Shown here one piece after another: positions 1 through 8,366 of a stretch of 48,392 nucleotides of DNA. Each line of letters starts with the position of its first letter. The first letter of the stretch is position 1. This DNA is from a virus: the IMG/VR virus record IMGVR_UViG_3300044608_002771, positions 1 through 48,392 of that record; one strand, 5' to 3'. Below the pieces are notes generated by a model. That model saw nothing but the letters and a program-made list of their open reading frames with translations. It was not told the DNA's origin and searched no databases. The position numbers and the translations under genes were made by a program.

Positions 1-2
1 AC

Positions 3-284
3 GAGGTCGCAGGCCACTTCATGATCCGGGGGGCGATGCGCCCGCAATTGGTGGCGAGTGTGACGCTGCCGGTCGCCAACACGGCACCCGACGCGGCGCA
101 GCCCAACCTCCCGTTGGAGCCCGCCCCGGCCGGAGCCCAGGCGTCCGATCCGCCCCCGGCCACCCCGGTCCCGCCCCCGGAGCCTCCTCTCGCCCAGGAT
201 CCGCCTGAGGAGCCCAAGGCCGAGGAGCCCAAGGTCGAGGAGGCTCCGCCCCCGGCTCTGGCTCCGGCTCCGAAGAAGAAGTAA
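3..284 (+). CDS. C-terminal end of a head-module protein (5' truncated)
   Basis: The frame is open from the window edge and ends in TAA at 282-284. The visible 93 residues have a short ordered start (EVAGHFMIRGAMRPQLVASV) followed by a Pro/Ala/Glu-rich tail ending in KKK. Such low-complexity tails occur on virion proteins. The position just before the DUF4054 connector gene suggests a capsid or capsid-associated protein, but no domain is visible, so this is inferred from position only. The internal ATG at 21 is not a credible start because the frame continues upstream. Confidence 0.6.
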   Translation, partial: EVAGHFMIRGAMRPQLVASVTLPVANTAPDAAQPNLPLEPAPAGAQASDPPPATPVPPPEPPLAQDPPEEPKAEEPKVEEAPPPALAPAPKKK

Positions 285-308
285 CCAGCAGGCCGGAGGG
301 AGGCCCCG

Positions 309-698
309 ATGACCGTCGACGAGTTTCGGGCCGAGTATCTTCCCTTCACGGACGTCGCGATCTACCCTCCAGATCGCGTTCAACGATGGCTGGACAGGGC
401 CGATCGTCAGATCCGCCCCGCAGCCTGGGACGATGACACCCGACACTGGGCGATCGGACTCTGGGTCGCCCACCAGTTGGTGATGGAGCAGACGACGATC
501 GGTCAGGCCGACGCCGGAGGCCTCCCTGTTGGGACGTCCGGAAGGGTGGCGAGTCAGTCGGTCGGTGGAGTCAGCGTCAGCCTCAACCTCGGGTCGATGG
601 ACGTCGCAGGCGCCGGAACTTACAACGCGACAGCCTACGGCCAGCAGTTCTGGGAGCTCCTCCAGATGGCAGGGGCAGGCGGGGGGTTCGTCGGGTGA
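309..698 (+). CDS. DUF4054-type head-tail connector/adaptor
   Basis: A 129-aa protein beginning MTVDEFRAEYLPF. It shows the layout of the DUF4054 phage family: an N-terminal helical part with F-x-YPD-like residues and a WLDRADRQI helix, a Gly/Ser-rich middle, and the C-terminal signature YNATAYGQQFWELLQM followed by a Gly-rich end. These small proteins sit at the head-tail interface of myophages with DUF3383 sheaths. ATG 309 has a GGAGG-type site just upstream. Its stop overlaps the GTG of the next gene (GTGA), so the two are probably translationally coupled. Confidence 0.85.
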   Translation: MTVDEFRAEYLPFTDVAIYPPDRVQRWLDRADRQIRPAAWDDDTRHWAIGLWVAHQLVMEQTTIGQADAGGLPVGTSGRVASQSVGGVSVSLNLGSMDVAGAGTYNATAYGQQFWELLQMAGAGGGFVG

Positions 699-1207
699 GC
701 GGTTCCCGTCGTGGAACGTCAGTCGTCATGACGGCCGATCATCTCAAGGGTCTTGTTCGGACGACGAGATACCTCACTGGCCGAGAGATCCTGGTTGGCG
801 TTCCGGAGTCGTCCACGTATCGACCTCAGTCCGGGATAAATAACGCGACCATCGGATACCTGAACGAATTCGGCTCGGAGGCCATGAACATCCCTCCGAG
901 GCCGCATCTCGTTCCGGGAGTCCAGATGGTGTCGGACAGGATCGTCGCCGTCATGAGGAACGTCGGTCGCGCCGCGCTCCAGGGACAGAGGCAGACTGTC
1001 GACGCTGGCCTGAACGCAGCGGGTCAGATCGGAGCGTCCGGGGTCCAGAGAAAGATCACGATCGGTCCGTTCGTCCCGCTTGCGGAGCGAACGCTGAAGA
1101 GCCGACTCCGGAGAGGCAGGCACGGGACACGACCTCTCATCGACACAGGGGCGTATCGCCGCTCCATCACGTATGTTCTGAGGGAGCGTCGCGGTGGCAC
1201 AGATTGA
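695..1207 (+). CDS. Neck/virion morphogenesis protein (HK97 gp10-like)
   Basis: A 170-aa basic protein with GTG start in the GTGA overlap with the preceding connector gene. The stretch ILVGVPESSTYRP, the NNATIGYLNEFGS motif and IPPRPHLVPGV are typical of the gp10-like tail-completion/virion morphogenesis family. The C terminus (PLIDTGAYRRSITYVLR) also fits that family. It probably helps join the tail to the filled head. Placement between the DUF4054 and tail-terminator genes supports this; the exact role is inferred. Confidence 0.75.
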   Translation: MSGSRRGTSVVMTADHLKGLVRTTRYLTGREILVGVPESSTYRPQSGINNATIGYLNEFGSEAMNIPPRPHLVPGVQMVSDRIVAVMRNVGRAALQGQRQTVDAGLNAAGQIGASGVQRKITIGPFVPLAERTLKSRLRRGRHGTRPLIDTGAYRRSITYVLRERRGGTD

Positions 1208-1637
1208 CGTCTCCCCGTTCATCGGGTCCCCACTTTTCATCTCGACTCCGCAGAACCGGATCGGTGTCCTTCGCTCTCGGCAGAACGTGGATGCGAACGG
1301 CTTCCTGACGGAGACGGATCGGGTCGTCGTTTCCATCACGGCCATCGTTCAGCCAGCGTCCCCTGCAACCATCAAGAACCTGCCCGACGGCATGCAGGTC
1401 AACGCGCTCATCGAGATCTGGACGGTGACGAAGATTCTTCCGCCAGATAACAAGAGGAGCGGGGACATCCTGCTCTGGCAGGATCGCCGGTGGATGGTCC
1501 GGAACGTCAGGGACTGGTCCGGGTGGGGCCGTGGCTTCTGCCACGCTGTTGCCGAGCAGATCGGGACGACGGAGGAGCCCGAGGGCGACCCCAGGTGGAA
1601 CGAGTTTCGGTGGGACGACGGATCCCGTTGGGGGTGA
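1194..1637 (+). CDS. Neck/head-completion protein, uncharacterised
   Basis: A 147-aa protein with GTG start, overlapping the previous gene by 14 bases. Beta-rich composition (LIEIWTVTKILPP, DILLWQDRRWMVRNV) and a Trp-rich acidic C terminus are visible. Its length and position match the small head-completion or neck proteins between the connector and the tail terminator in related myophages. I recognise no catalytic motif, so the function rests on gene order. Confidence 0.65.
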   Translation: MAQIDVSPFIGSPLFISTPQNRIGVLRSRQNVDANGFLTETDRVVVSITAIVQPASPATIKNLPDGMQVNALIEIWTVTKILPPDNKRSGDILLWQDRRWMVRNVRDWSGWGRGFCHAVAEQIGTTEEPEGDPRWNEFRWDDGSRWG

Positions 1638-1640
1638 CCT

Positions 1641-2963
1641 ATGGCTATTGATCCCGGTTCCTTTGCTCGGGCCGACGACGTCCTGGCGGAGCTGGCTGCT
1701 CGCCTTCTGAAGTCCTCCAATCTGTCGGATCTTCCTGACAAAGCAGCGGCACGAGCCAGTCTTCAGCTTGGGTCGATCGCTCTGCAGAGCGCGTCCTCCG
1801 TCGCCGTCACGGGGGGTTTGATCGACGGGACCTCGATCGGCTCCGTGACCGCTGCGGCTGGCCGTTTCTCGATCGTCACGGCGACAGGTGACGTAACGGC
1901 GCAGGGCACGAGCTACTTCCGGACGAACAACGGAGCCAAGGTCGTTCGGCTCCGGGATCGCGTCTTCGTCGGTGGGGCAACCGTCAACGACGGGGCCAAG
2001 CCAAACGTCGTTCCAGACTGGCTCACGGAGCTGGTCAACTGGCCGGTCTACAACGCGACGATGGCCGTCACGTCCCGATTCGGGACGATTGGTCTGACCG
2101 CTGGGTCCCAGACGGCCGATTTGGACCCGGTGGAAGCCGGGACGACGGAGACCACGATTGGTGTCGCCTCGTTCGCGATGGCCAATAACGACGGGACGTT
2201 TCCGAGCGGATTTTTCGCGGCGTATGCCTACTATGGCGAGGGTCGCGTCTATCCTGGAACGGTGTCGAATGCGTTCGCGGCCGAGTTGAACGCGATAAAC
2301 ATGTCGGGGACGCCGAACGGCACCCCGACGCCGTATCGAGAGCTTCTGACAGGCAGCGCCCAGGCACTTCGCCTCGCGAGCGGCGGCGGTCAGGGTCTGG
2401 ATCCAGACCCCGCGCTGTCGGCTATCGCCATCGTCCCGAACCAGTCGACGTTCAACGCGGGGATTGTCTTCGAGAAGGGGGCGCTGACCGGTGCCGACGG
2501 AACGACGGGGTTCGGGACAGCCATCGCGATGGCCTCCGGGCATCTTGTGTCCTGGTATGCTGCGGGAACGGGCAATGGGGAGCGGACGTTCTTCGTCACG
2601 TCCACGGTCACCGACGACCTATACAAGACGTCCGTCCAGGCTCAGGACGGAGGCCTTGTCTTCCTGCAGCCGACAGACAAGATCGGGGTGTCGTTCGCCA
2701 CCGTCGCCAACGCGGTCAACGGTCTGCGCCTGTCTCCGTCCGCCAGCGGGAGCTCGGTGGGTGTGCAGGCAATCGGCGACGACGCAAGCGTCTCCATCGG
2801 GGTCCACGCGAAGGGACCTGCTGGTGTTCTGGAATTCACCTCTGCCACCCAGGCCTCCGCGCTGGCCGGGGGCGGGGGCGCGCTTCCGTCCAACGCCGAG
2901 CTCTTCGTCCGAGTCCGAGTCAACAGCACGCTTTATGTCCTACCACTGCTGAAGGCAAGTTGA
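1641..2963 (+). CDS. Fibre-like virion protein encoded within the neck module
   Basis: A 440-aa protein starting ATG 1641, four bases after the preceding stop. Residues about 25-50 contain NLSDLPDKAAARASLQLGS, the repeat-like segment that in many phage tail fibres links the attachment domain to the shaft. The rest is Gly/Ser/Thr/Val-rich with many short beta segments and ends in FVRVRVNSTLYVLPLLKAS. No chaperone or peptidase domain is visible. It could be a neck/whisker fibre, a capsid decoration or a receptor-binding fibre. Its stop overlaps the next start (TGATG). Confidence 0.65.
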   Translation: MAIDPGSFARADDVLAELAARLLKSSNLSDLPDKAAARASLQLGSIALQSASSVAVTGGLIDGTSIGSVTAAAGRFSIVTATGDVTAQGTSYFRTNNGAKVVRLRDRVFVGGATVNDGAKPNVVPDWLTELVNWPVYNATMAVTSRFGTIGLTAGSQTADLDPVEAGTTETTIGVASFAMANNDGTFPSGFFAAYAYYGEGRVYPGTVSNAFAAELNAINMSGTPNGTPTPYRELLTGSAQALRLASGGGQGLDPDPALSAIAIVPNQSTFNAGIVFEKGALTGADGTTGFGTAIAMASGHLVSWYAAGTGNGERTFFVTSTVTDDLYKTSVQAQDGGLVFLQPTDKIGVSFATVANAVNGLRLSPSASGSSVGVQAIGDDASVSIGVHAKGPAGVLEFTSATQASALAGGGGALPSNAELFVRVRVNSTLYVLPLLKAS

Positions 2964-3304
2964 TGCGTATCGTTCCGCTCAAGCTGGTCCAGGTCCGTGC
3001 GCCGGGTCAGGCAAAGACAGACACCCCGATCACGTTCAGCTACGCCGAGACGATCCTCGGCATCCTGTCCTCGGGGGCGGTGGAGCGCGGGATGTCCCTC
3101 GCGGAGATCTCGAGCTCGCTCCGGATCGTGACACCTGTCCAGGACGCCATCGACAACGACAGATCCGAGATCCGGCTGGAGGACGCCGATCACGAGCGTC
3201 TGGCGAAAGCGGTCCAGGCGTATCGGGGATACAGGCTCATCTCGCCCGCCGTCGAGACGTTCGTCAAGGACATCGTCGGCGCGCCGGAGGTTCCCAAGGA
3301 GTAG
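2963..3304 (+). CDS. Small conserved virion-module protein, unknown
   Basis: A 113-aa protein. ATG 2963 is chosen because it overlaps the preceding TGA; a TTG one codon earlier would be unusual. The sequence has an N-terminal beta strand (MRIVPLKLVQVRAP), a central helical part (YAETILGILSSGAVERGMSLAEISSSL) and a charged middle. It is unrecognised. Being the gene before the tail terminator suggests a morphogenesis or structural role. Confidence 0.6.
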   Translation: MRIVPLKLVQVRAPGQAKTDTPITFSYAETILGILSSGAVERGMSLAEISSSLRIVTPVQDAIDNDRSEIRLEDADHERLAKAVQAYRGYRLISPAVETFVKDIVGAPEVPKE

Positions 3305-3307
3305 CAG

Positions 3308-3862
3308 ATGGCGGATTTCTTCGCCCTCGCGACGGCGCCTCTTCTTCCGTCCAATGATGAACTCGTGACGATGGTGATCGAGGTCCTGCGGGGTGTAACG
3401 GGGATGCCCCCCGGCCTGATCCGGCCGCGATGGCAGCCGAAGGCACCGAACTGGCCCGCCGAGGGTATCGACTGGGTGAGCGTTGGGGTGGTCCGCACAG
3501 TTCCGTCGGACTACGGTGGTCAGACGTTTTCGGACGAAAAGCTCGTTCACCAACAGCATCTGACGGTCGAGTGCCTGCTGTCGATCTATGGTCCGAGTGC
3601 TGTCCGGATCGCAGGAGTGGTCCGCGCCGGACTCCAGATGACGCTGAACCAGGACGCGATCCACGGAATCGGACTCGCGGTTCAGGATGTCGGAGCCACG
3701 ACGACTCTTAGCGAAGAAGTCAACTCCGTCTTCATACCTCGGCTGGATCTTCCTGTCCAGTTCCGGATGGTCATGTCGACGACCTACAACGTTCCAGAGA
3801 TACGCAAATCCGGCGGCACGATCGAGGGTCCTGTGCCCTCGGTGTGGTCCGTGGGCGGTTGA
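3308..3862 (+). CDS. Tail terminator (LIC_12616 / gp12-like neck terminator)
   Basis: A 184-aa protein. The segment QQHLTVECLLSIYGPSAVRIAG followed by a helix RAGLQMTLNQDAI is the hallmark of the LIC_12616-type neck terminator family. The C-terminal part PVQFRMVMSTTYNVPEI is the conserved strand before the end. These proteins cap the tube and sheath at the head-proximal end of contractile tails. It lies directly upstream of the sheath gene, as expected. Confidence 0.8.
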   Translation: MADFFALATAPLLPSNDELVTMVIEVLRGVTGMPPGLIRPRWQPKAPNWPAEGIDWVSVGVVRTVPSDYGGQTFSDEKLVHQQHLTVECLLSIYGPSAVRIAGVVRAGLQMTLNQDAIHGIGLAVQDVGATTTLSEEVNSVFIPRLDLPVQFRMVMSTTYNVPEIRKSGGTIEGPVPSVWSVGG

Positions 3863-3872
3863 GAGGATCATC

Positions 3873-5369
3873 ATGAGCGGAACCGGCCTTCCCATCCAGA
3901 GCCTGATCGACGTCACGGTCACGCTCTCCCCGACCGCTGCCGCCGAGCGGGACTTTGGGGTCCTCCTGATGCTCGGGGACAGCAACGTTATCGACACCGA
4001 CGCGCGGTATCGCGAGTACACCACGCTGTCCCAGGTGGTGGCCGATTTCGGGACCAGCGCTCCGGAGTATCTGTCGGCGGTGATCTTCTTCGCCCAGAAT
4101 CCGCGTCCGGACATCCTGCTCATCGGGAAGTGGGCACGGACCGCGACGAAGGCGCGTCTCTACAGCGCGGTCTTCTCCGCAGCTCAGCAGGCCTCCCTGA
4201 TCTCGAGCATCTCTTCGATCACGAACGGGAAATACAACGTCAGCTTCGACGGCGGAGCGACGATCCTGACGTCTGGCGCGATGAACTTCACCGGCGTCAC
4301 CACCATGTCGGCCATCGCCGCGCTGGTGAACACGAGTCTGTCCGGCTTGACCTGCACCTGGAACGCGGTCAGCGGACAGTTCATCGTGGAGCGCACGACC
4401 ACCGGCGTGTCGTCCAGGATCACCGCGTTCTACGATCCTTCGTCCGGAACGGACGTCAGCGTCCTGCTGAAGCTCCGGGAGACGGACGTTCGGGAGGTGA
4501 GAGGGATCGACGCCGAGACCGCGCTGGTCGCCACGAATATCCTTCTCGGCATGACCATCTCGTGGTATGGCCTCATGTTCGCCGCAGCCACGATGCCGTC
4601 GGACAGCAGCTATCTGGAGGTCGCGGCGGCGATCGAGGCAGCGTCGCCGTCCAGGATCTTCGGGGTCACGAGCGCCGACACGAACATCCTGTCCCCGTCC
4701 TCGACGTCCGACATCGCCTACTCCCTCAGGGCGCTGGGACTCAATCGGACGTTCGTTCAGTATGCCTCCGGCTCCCCCTACTCCTGCGCGGCCATCTTCG
4801 GTCGTGCGTTCACGGTGGACTTCCGGGGAAACAACACAACGATCACCCTGATGTTCAAGCAGGAGGTCGGCGTCGTCGCCGAGGTCCTGACGCAGACGCA
4901 GGCTGCGGCGGTCCGGGGGAAGAACTGCAACGTCTTCGTCCGTTACAACAACGGGACCGCGATCATCCAGTTCGGCACGATGTCGAGCGGGCAGTACTTC
5001 GACGTCATCCATGGGACCGACTGGCTGGCCGACGCAATCCAGACGGGCGTCTACAACCTGCTCTACCAGAGCACGACCAAGATCCCTCTCACGGACGAGG
5101 GCGTCCATCAGGTTCTTTCCGTGGTCGAGTCCGTCCTCTCCCAGGGTGTCACGAACGGACTCGTCGCGCCGGGGGTCTGGAACGGAGGTCCGTTCGGGGT
5201 GCTGACGTCGGGCCAGTTCATGCCGACGGGGTTCTACACCTACACTCCTCCGGTGTCGTCTCTGACAGCAGGTCAGCGGGCGGCTCGGCAGGCTCCCCCG
5301 ATCCAGTGCGCGATCAACCTCGGGAACGCCATCCACGAGGCCAACGTCGCGATCACCGTCAATTCGTAA
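3873..5369 (+). CDS. Tail sheath protein (DUF3383 family)
   Basis: A 498-aa protein. ATG 3873 follows a GAGAGGA site; the frame extends upstream but only inside the previous gene. The N terminus (LPIQSLIDVTVTLSP, then AAERDFGVLLMLGDSNVI) and the FGTSAPEYLSAVIFFAQNPRP motif are diagnostic of DUF3383 contractile sheaths. The C terminus LGNAIHEANVAITVNS matches the inter-subunit exchange arm found in this family. It polymerises around the tube and contracts on infection. The tube gene follows 12 bases later. Confidence 0.93.
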   Translation: MSGTGLPIQSLIDVTVTLSPTAAAERDFGVLLMLGDSNVIDTDARYREYTTLSQVVADFGTSAPEYLSAVIFFAQNPRPDILLIGKWARTATKARLYSAVFSAAQQASLISSISSITNGKYNVSFDGGATILTSGAMNFTGVTTMSAIAALVNTSLSGLTCTWNAVSGQFIVERTTTGVSSRITAFYDPSSGTDVSVLLKLRETDVREVRGIDAETALVATNILLGMTISWYGLMFAAATMPSDSSYLEVAAAIEAASPSRIFGVTSADTNILSPSSTSDIAYSLRALGLNRTFVQYASGSPYSCAAIFGRAFTVDFRGNNTTITLMFKQEVGVVAEVLTQTQAAAVRGKNCNVFVRYNNGTAIIQFGTMSSGQYFDVIHGTDWLADAIQTGVYNLLYQSTTKIPLTDEGVHQVLSVVESVLSQGVTNGLVAPGVWNGGPFGVLTSGQFMPTGFYTYTPPVSSLTAGQRAARQAPPIQCAINLGNAIHEANVAITVNS

Positions 5370-5381
5370 GGACACTCTGCC

Positions 5382-5831
5382 ATGGCGGCGACCTACAGCT
5401 TCCTCGACGTGACGGCGACGATCGTCGGGCCGGGCGGCAACGTTCAGCTCGGCGCGGGGTCCGCCGTCAGCGAAGAGGGGATCACCATCGAGCCGACGGA
5501 AGACAAGACCAGCATGCTGATCGGCGCCGACGGGGAGGGGATGCACTCCCTCCACGCCGGAAAGTCCGGCTCCATCACGGTCCGTTTCCTCAAGACCAGC
5601 CAGACCAACAATCTCCTGCAGGTCATGTACGACATCCAGGCGATCTCGTCCGGAAACGCCGGGAACAACACGATCGTGGTCACGAACCGGTCCTCGGGGG
5701 ACACGACCACGTGCCGGCAGGTGGCCTTCCGCCGCAAGCCGACGATCACGTATTCGAAGGAGGGCCAGATGATGGAGTGGACCTTCAACGCCGTGAAGAT
5801 CGATACGATCCTCGGCAAGTATCCTGTATAA
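5382..5831 (+). CDS. Tail tube protein (DUF3277 family)
   Basis: A 149-aa protein with the DUF3277 pattern: AATYSFLDVTATI at the start, a GAG...EEGITIEP segment, a central GEGMHSLHAGKSGSITVRFLKTSQTNN and the end EWTFNAVKIDTILGKYPV. These proteins form the hexameric inner tube of contractile tails and normally follow the DUF3383 sheath gene, as here. Length is normal for the family. Confidence 0.92.
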   Translation: MAATYSFLDVTATIVGPGGNVQLGAGSAVSEEGITIEPTEDKTSMLIGADGEGMHSLHAGKSGSITVRFLKTSQTNNLLQVMYDIQAISSGNAGNNTIVVTNRSSGDTTTCRQVAFRRKPTITYSKEGQMMEWTFNAVKIDTILGKYPV

Positions 5832-5849
5832 CACCAAGGAGAATTCCGC

Positions 5850-6365
5850 GTGAGCGACCGATCCGTCCTCTCGGACGACGACGAGTTCGACATCAACGGA
5901 GTGGTCTACTCCGTCGGTTCGATGCCGGTGATGAAGCAGTTCCACGTCCTCAGGCGACTGGCCCCGCTCATCACCCGCATCCCCGACATCATCAAGCGGA
6001 TGGACGCCCAGCGCCCCCCGGCCACGCCCGAGTCGGGCTCGGAGGGGTCTGCCGACGCGCTCTCGGTGGCGATGGACCAGTTCGACATGGCGACGATCGT
6101 TCAGCCCATCGTGGACGGGATCTCGGAGATGTCGGACAAGGACTCCGAGTTCGTGATCTCCACGTGCCTGCTGACGGTCCGGAGGAAAATCACGAACGAG
6201 GCGACCGGGACGCGGGGCCACGGATGGGCACCGGTGTGGAACCGCCAGGCCGATGCACCGCAATATCAGGACATGGATCTGACGATCATCCTCCAGCTGG
6301 TCTTCAAGGTCCTGATGAAGTTCGCCGCCCCTTTCTCCTCTGTCCTCGCGTCGCCTCGGAGCTGA
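5850..6365 (+). CDS. Tail assembly chaperone, upstream (0-frame) product
   Basis: A 171-aa acidic protein with GTG start preceded by AAGGAGAATT. It lies between the tube and tape-measure genes, the invariant place of tail assembly chaperones. The N-terminal part is helical (MKQFHVLRRLAPLITRIPDIIK), the middle is Pro/Ser-rich, and the C-terminal half holds the MSDKDSEFVISTCLLTVRRKI helix. Near its 3' end lies a C_CCT_TTC slippery heptamer that would produce a longer -1 fusion. No catalytic role is expected; it coats the tape measure during assembly. Confidence 0.8.
   Translation: MSDRSVLSDDDEFDINGVVYSVGSMPVMKQFHVLRRLAPLITRIPDIIKRMDAQRPPATPESGSEGSADALSVAMDQFDMATIVQPIVDGISEMSDKDSEFVISTCLLTVRRKITNEATGTRGHGWAPVWNRQADAPQYQDMDLTIILQLVFKVLMKFAAPFSSVLASPRS
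6329..6335 (+). other. Programmed -1 frameshift slippery site
   Basis: The heptamer reads C CCT TTC in the chaperone frame, a perfect X_XXY_YYZ site: after slipping, Pro-CCT re-pairs on CCC and Phe-TTC on TTT. It lies 28 bases before the 0-frame TGA. The -1 frame then stays open to 6574. Tail chaperone pairs of long-tailed phages are classically made this way. Frameshifting efficiency cannot be judged from sequence. Confidence 0.75.
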
Positions 6366-6574
6366 TAGAGCTTCCGGATGGTTTGGAGTTCGTCTCCATG
6401 CCAGATGGCGAGGACTGGCTGATGGCTCCGGTTGTCGACGGGCTGTGCAGATACGAGAGCCTCCTGGATGGAACGCTCGACATGGTCGACATCCAGAGGA
6501 TGCATAACGCCATGGCTGTTCGAGCAGTAAACCAGCGGCGATACGACGAGAGGACGCGCCGTGGCAACACGTGA
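6335..6574 (+). CDS. Tail chaperone -1 frameshift extension (GT-like part)
   Basis: After a slip at 6329-6335 this frame adds 79 residues, giving a product of about 241 aa. The added part (PDGLEFVSMPDGEDWLMAP, then VDIQRMHNAMAVRAVNQRRYDERTRR) is protein-like. It resembles the small conserved protein found before tape measures in related phages. It could alternatively be a separate 58-aa gene from ATG 6398, but no clear ribosome site precedes that ATG. It overlaps the tape-measure start by 14 bases. Confidence 0.7.
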   Translation, partial: LLCPRVASELIELPDGLEFVSMPDGEDWLMAPVVDGLCRYESLLDGTLDMVDIQRMHNAMAVRAVNQRRYDERTRRGNT

Positions 6575-8366
6575 GGTTCTGAGGGAATTCCTCGTCAAGA
6601 TCGGCTGGGAGTCGGACGCGAATCAGCGGAAGAAGTTCCTGGACGATCTGACGACCGCCACCCGGCGGATCCTCGGGACGGGGCTGGCTCTCCGCGCGCT
6701 TGCCGACTCGCTGAAGATCGCGACCTACATGATGGCGCGGTCCGGAGAGACGCTGTTCTGGATGTCCCAGCGGACCAGCACGTCCGTCGGGTCGATCAGG
6801 TCCTTCGGATACGCGATGTCCCAGATGGGGTCGTCGGTCGAAAGCGCCCAGAGCGCACTGGAGTCGATCGGGAGGTTCCAGCGCTCCTCCCCCGGAGCGA
6901 ACGACTGGCTGAAGATGCTGCTGGGCCGGGACGCGGACCTCAGCAGCGCCGGCAAGATCATGGAACAGCTCTCGAAGCGGTTCCGGAACATGCCGTTCTA
7001 CGAGGCTCGGGCGTTCGCCGAGGTTCTCGGGATCGACGACAACACCCTGATGGCGATAATCCGGGGTGTCGATCGGTTCGAGGAATCCTATCGTGCTATG
7101 CTCCGCCGGACGGGGTTCGACGCCGATCAGGCAGCGAAGGCCAGCCAGGAGTTCATGTTTCGCTGGCGCGAGTTCTTCGCTGCCGTCACCATCGTGTGGG
7201 AGAAGGCGCTCGTCGAGGTCATGCCCTCCATCACGGAGGGTCTCCGGAACGCCACGCAATACGTTGTGGATAACATGCCGGCGATCGCCCGGGTCGTGGA
7301 GATCATCCTCCGGGATCTTGTGGCGATCGGCGAGTGGGTCGGTCGACTGCTGATGCAGACGATCGAGGACTTCGACGAGATCCGCCCTCAGATCGCCGAG
7401 TTCCTGAGCGGCATCCGCGACGTCGTGGTCTCCCTCTCGAAAGGAGTGGAGGAGCTCTCCGGCTGGAAGACGGCCTTCCAGGTTCTTCTGGCCTACGTTG
7501 CCGTCACCTGGGTCGCGGGGATGCTCGCGTCCATCGGTCGCGTTGCGGCAGCAATCGCCAGCGTCGCGGTCGGAATGGGAGCGGGCGCAGCTGGGCTCGG
7601 CATCGGTGGCCTCCGGGCGCTGTTCGCCGCCTCGGGACTCGCCACCGCCGCCGCGATCCTGGCGACACCGTCGTCGGTTGGTGACGCGACGGTTCACGCG
7701 GGACGTGTGTCCGAAACCGGGGACTACGGCTCTCGGTCCGCGGAAGTCGTTCAAAACCTCATGAACGATCTCGGTTTGACATCAGATCAGGCGGCTGCGG
7801 TTGTTGGCCACCTGGGGCACGAGTCTGCCGGACTCCAGGCGATCAACGAGAGGAATCCGATCGTCCCGGGGAGTCGGGGTGGATTCGGTTGGGCTCAGTG
7901 GACTGGTCCGCGGCGAGAAGCGTTCGAAAGATTTGCTCGCGAGCGGGGGATGCAGGTTACGGATCCCAACGCCAACTACCAGTTCCTTCTTCACGAGCTC
8001 CGGACGTCTCACGCGGGCGATCTGGCCCGCCTCCGGAACGCTGGGGATCGAGATCAGGCGCTCCAGGCGTTCGCTCCATATTTGAGCGGAAACGATCCGC
8101 GCTGGGTTCCGGCTTGGGATAGCCGCGCCCGGTATGCGGCCGTTGCCCAGGGCGAGCACGCTGTCCGGCATCGGGGAGCGCGCCTCGGTCCGCAGCCTTC
8201 GCCCCCGGCCCCAGCGGGTCAGCCGGGGGGTCCGAGGATCCAGCAGAACGTGACGGTGAACGTCAACGAGGCGAACGATCCAGAGCGCACTCGCCGCGCC
8301 GTGGAGGAGGCGCTCCGCAACCAGAACGAGATGATGCTGAGGTCTCTGCACGGGAGGATCGAGTGA
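6561..8366 (+). CDS. Tape measure protein with C-terminal tail lysozyme domain
   Basis: A 601-aa protein, GTG start. Residues 1-320 are mostly helical; about 330-375 is a hydrophobic, Ala/Gly-rich membrane-like stretch (AAIASVAVGMGAGAAGLGIGG). Residues about 394-533 form a phage tail lysozyme domain: VQNLMNDLGLTSDQAAAVVGHLGHESAG with catalytic-type Glu, then GGFGWAQWTGPRREAFE. The last part is Pro-rich then polar. It sets tail length and is ejected first, the lysozyme opening peptidoglycan. At 601 aa it is short, pointing to a short tail. Its stop overlaps the next start (GTGA). Confidence 0.9.
   Translation: MATREVLREFLVKIGWESDANQRKKFLDDLTTATRRILGTGLALRALADSLKIATYMMARSGETLFWMSQRTSTSVGSIRSFGYAMSQMGSSVESAQSALESIGRFQRSSPGANDWLKMLLGRDADLSSAGKIMEQLSKRFRNMPFYEARAFAEVLGIDDNTLMAIIRGVDRFEESYRAMLRRTGFDADQAAKASQEFMFRWREFFAAVTIVWEKALVEVMPSITEGLRNATQYVVDNMPAIARVVEIILRDLVAIGEWVGRLLMQTIEDFDEIRPQIAEFLSGIRDVVVSLSKGVEELSGWKTAFQVLLAYVAVTWVAGMLASIGRVAAAIASVAVGMGAGAAGLGIGGLRALFAASGLATAAAILATPSSVGDATVHAGRVSETGDYGSRSAEVVQNLMNDLGLTSDQAAAVVGHLGHESAGLQAINERNPIVPGSRGGFGWAQWTGPRREAFERFARERGMQVTDPNANYQFLLHELRTSHAGDLARLRNAGDRDQALQAFAPYLSGNDPRWVPAWDSRARYAAVAQGEHAVRHRGARLGPQPSPPAPAGQPGGPRIQQNVTVNVNEANDPERTRRAVEEALRNQNEMMLRSLHGRIE

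Noticed and set aside
3771-7754. Very long minus-strand open frame opposite sheath, tube and tape-measure genes
   Set aside because: It is an antisense shadow in GC-rich DNA. The product is Arg/Gly/Asp-rich without domains, and the plus strand holds well-recognised genes.
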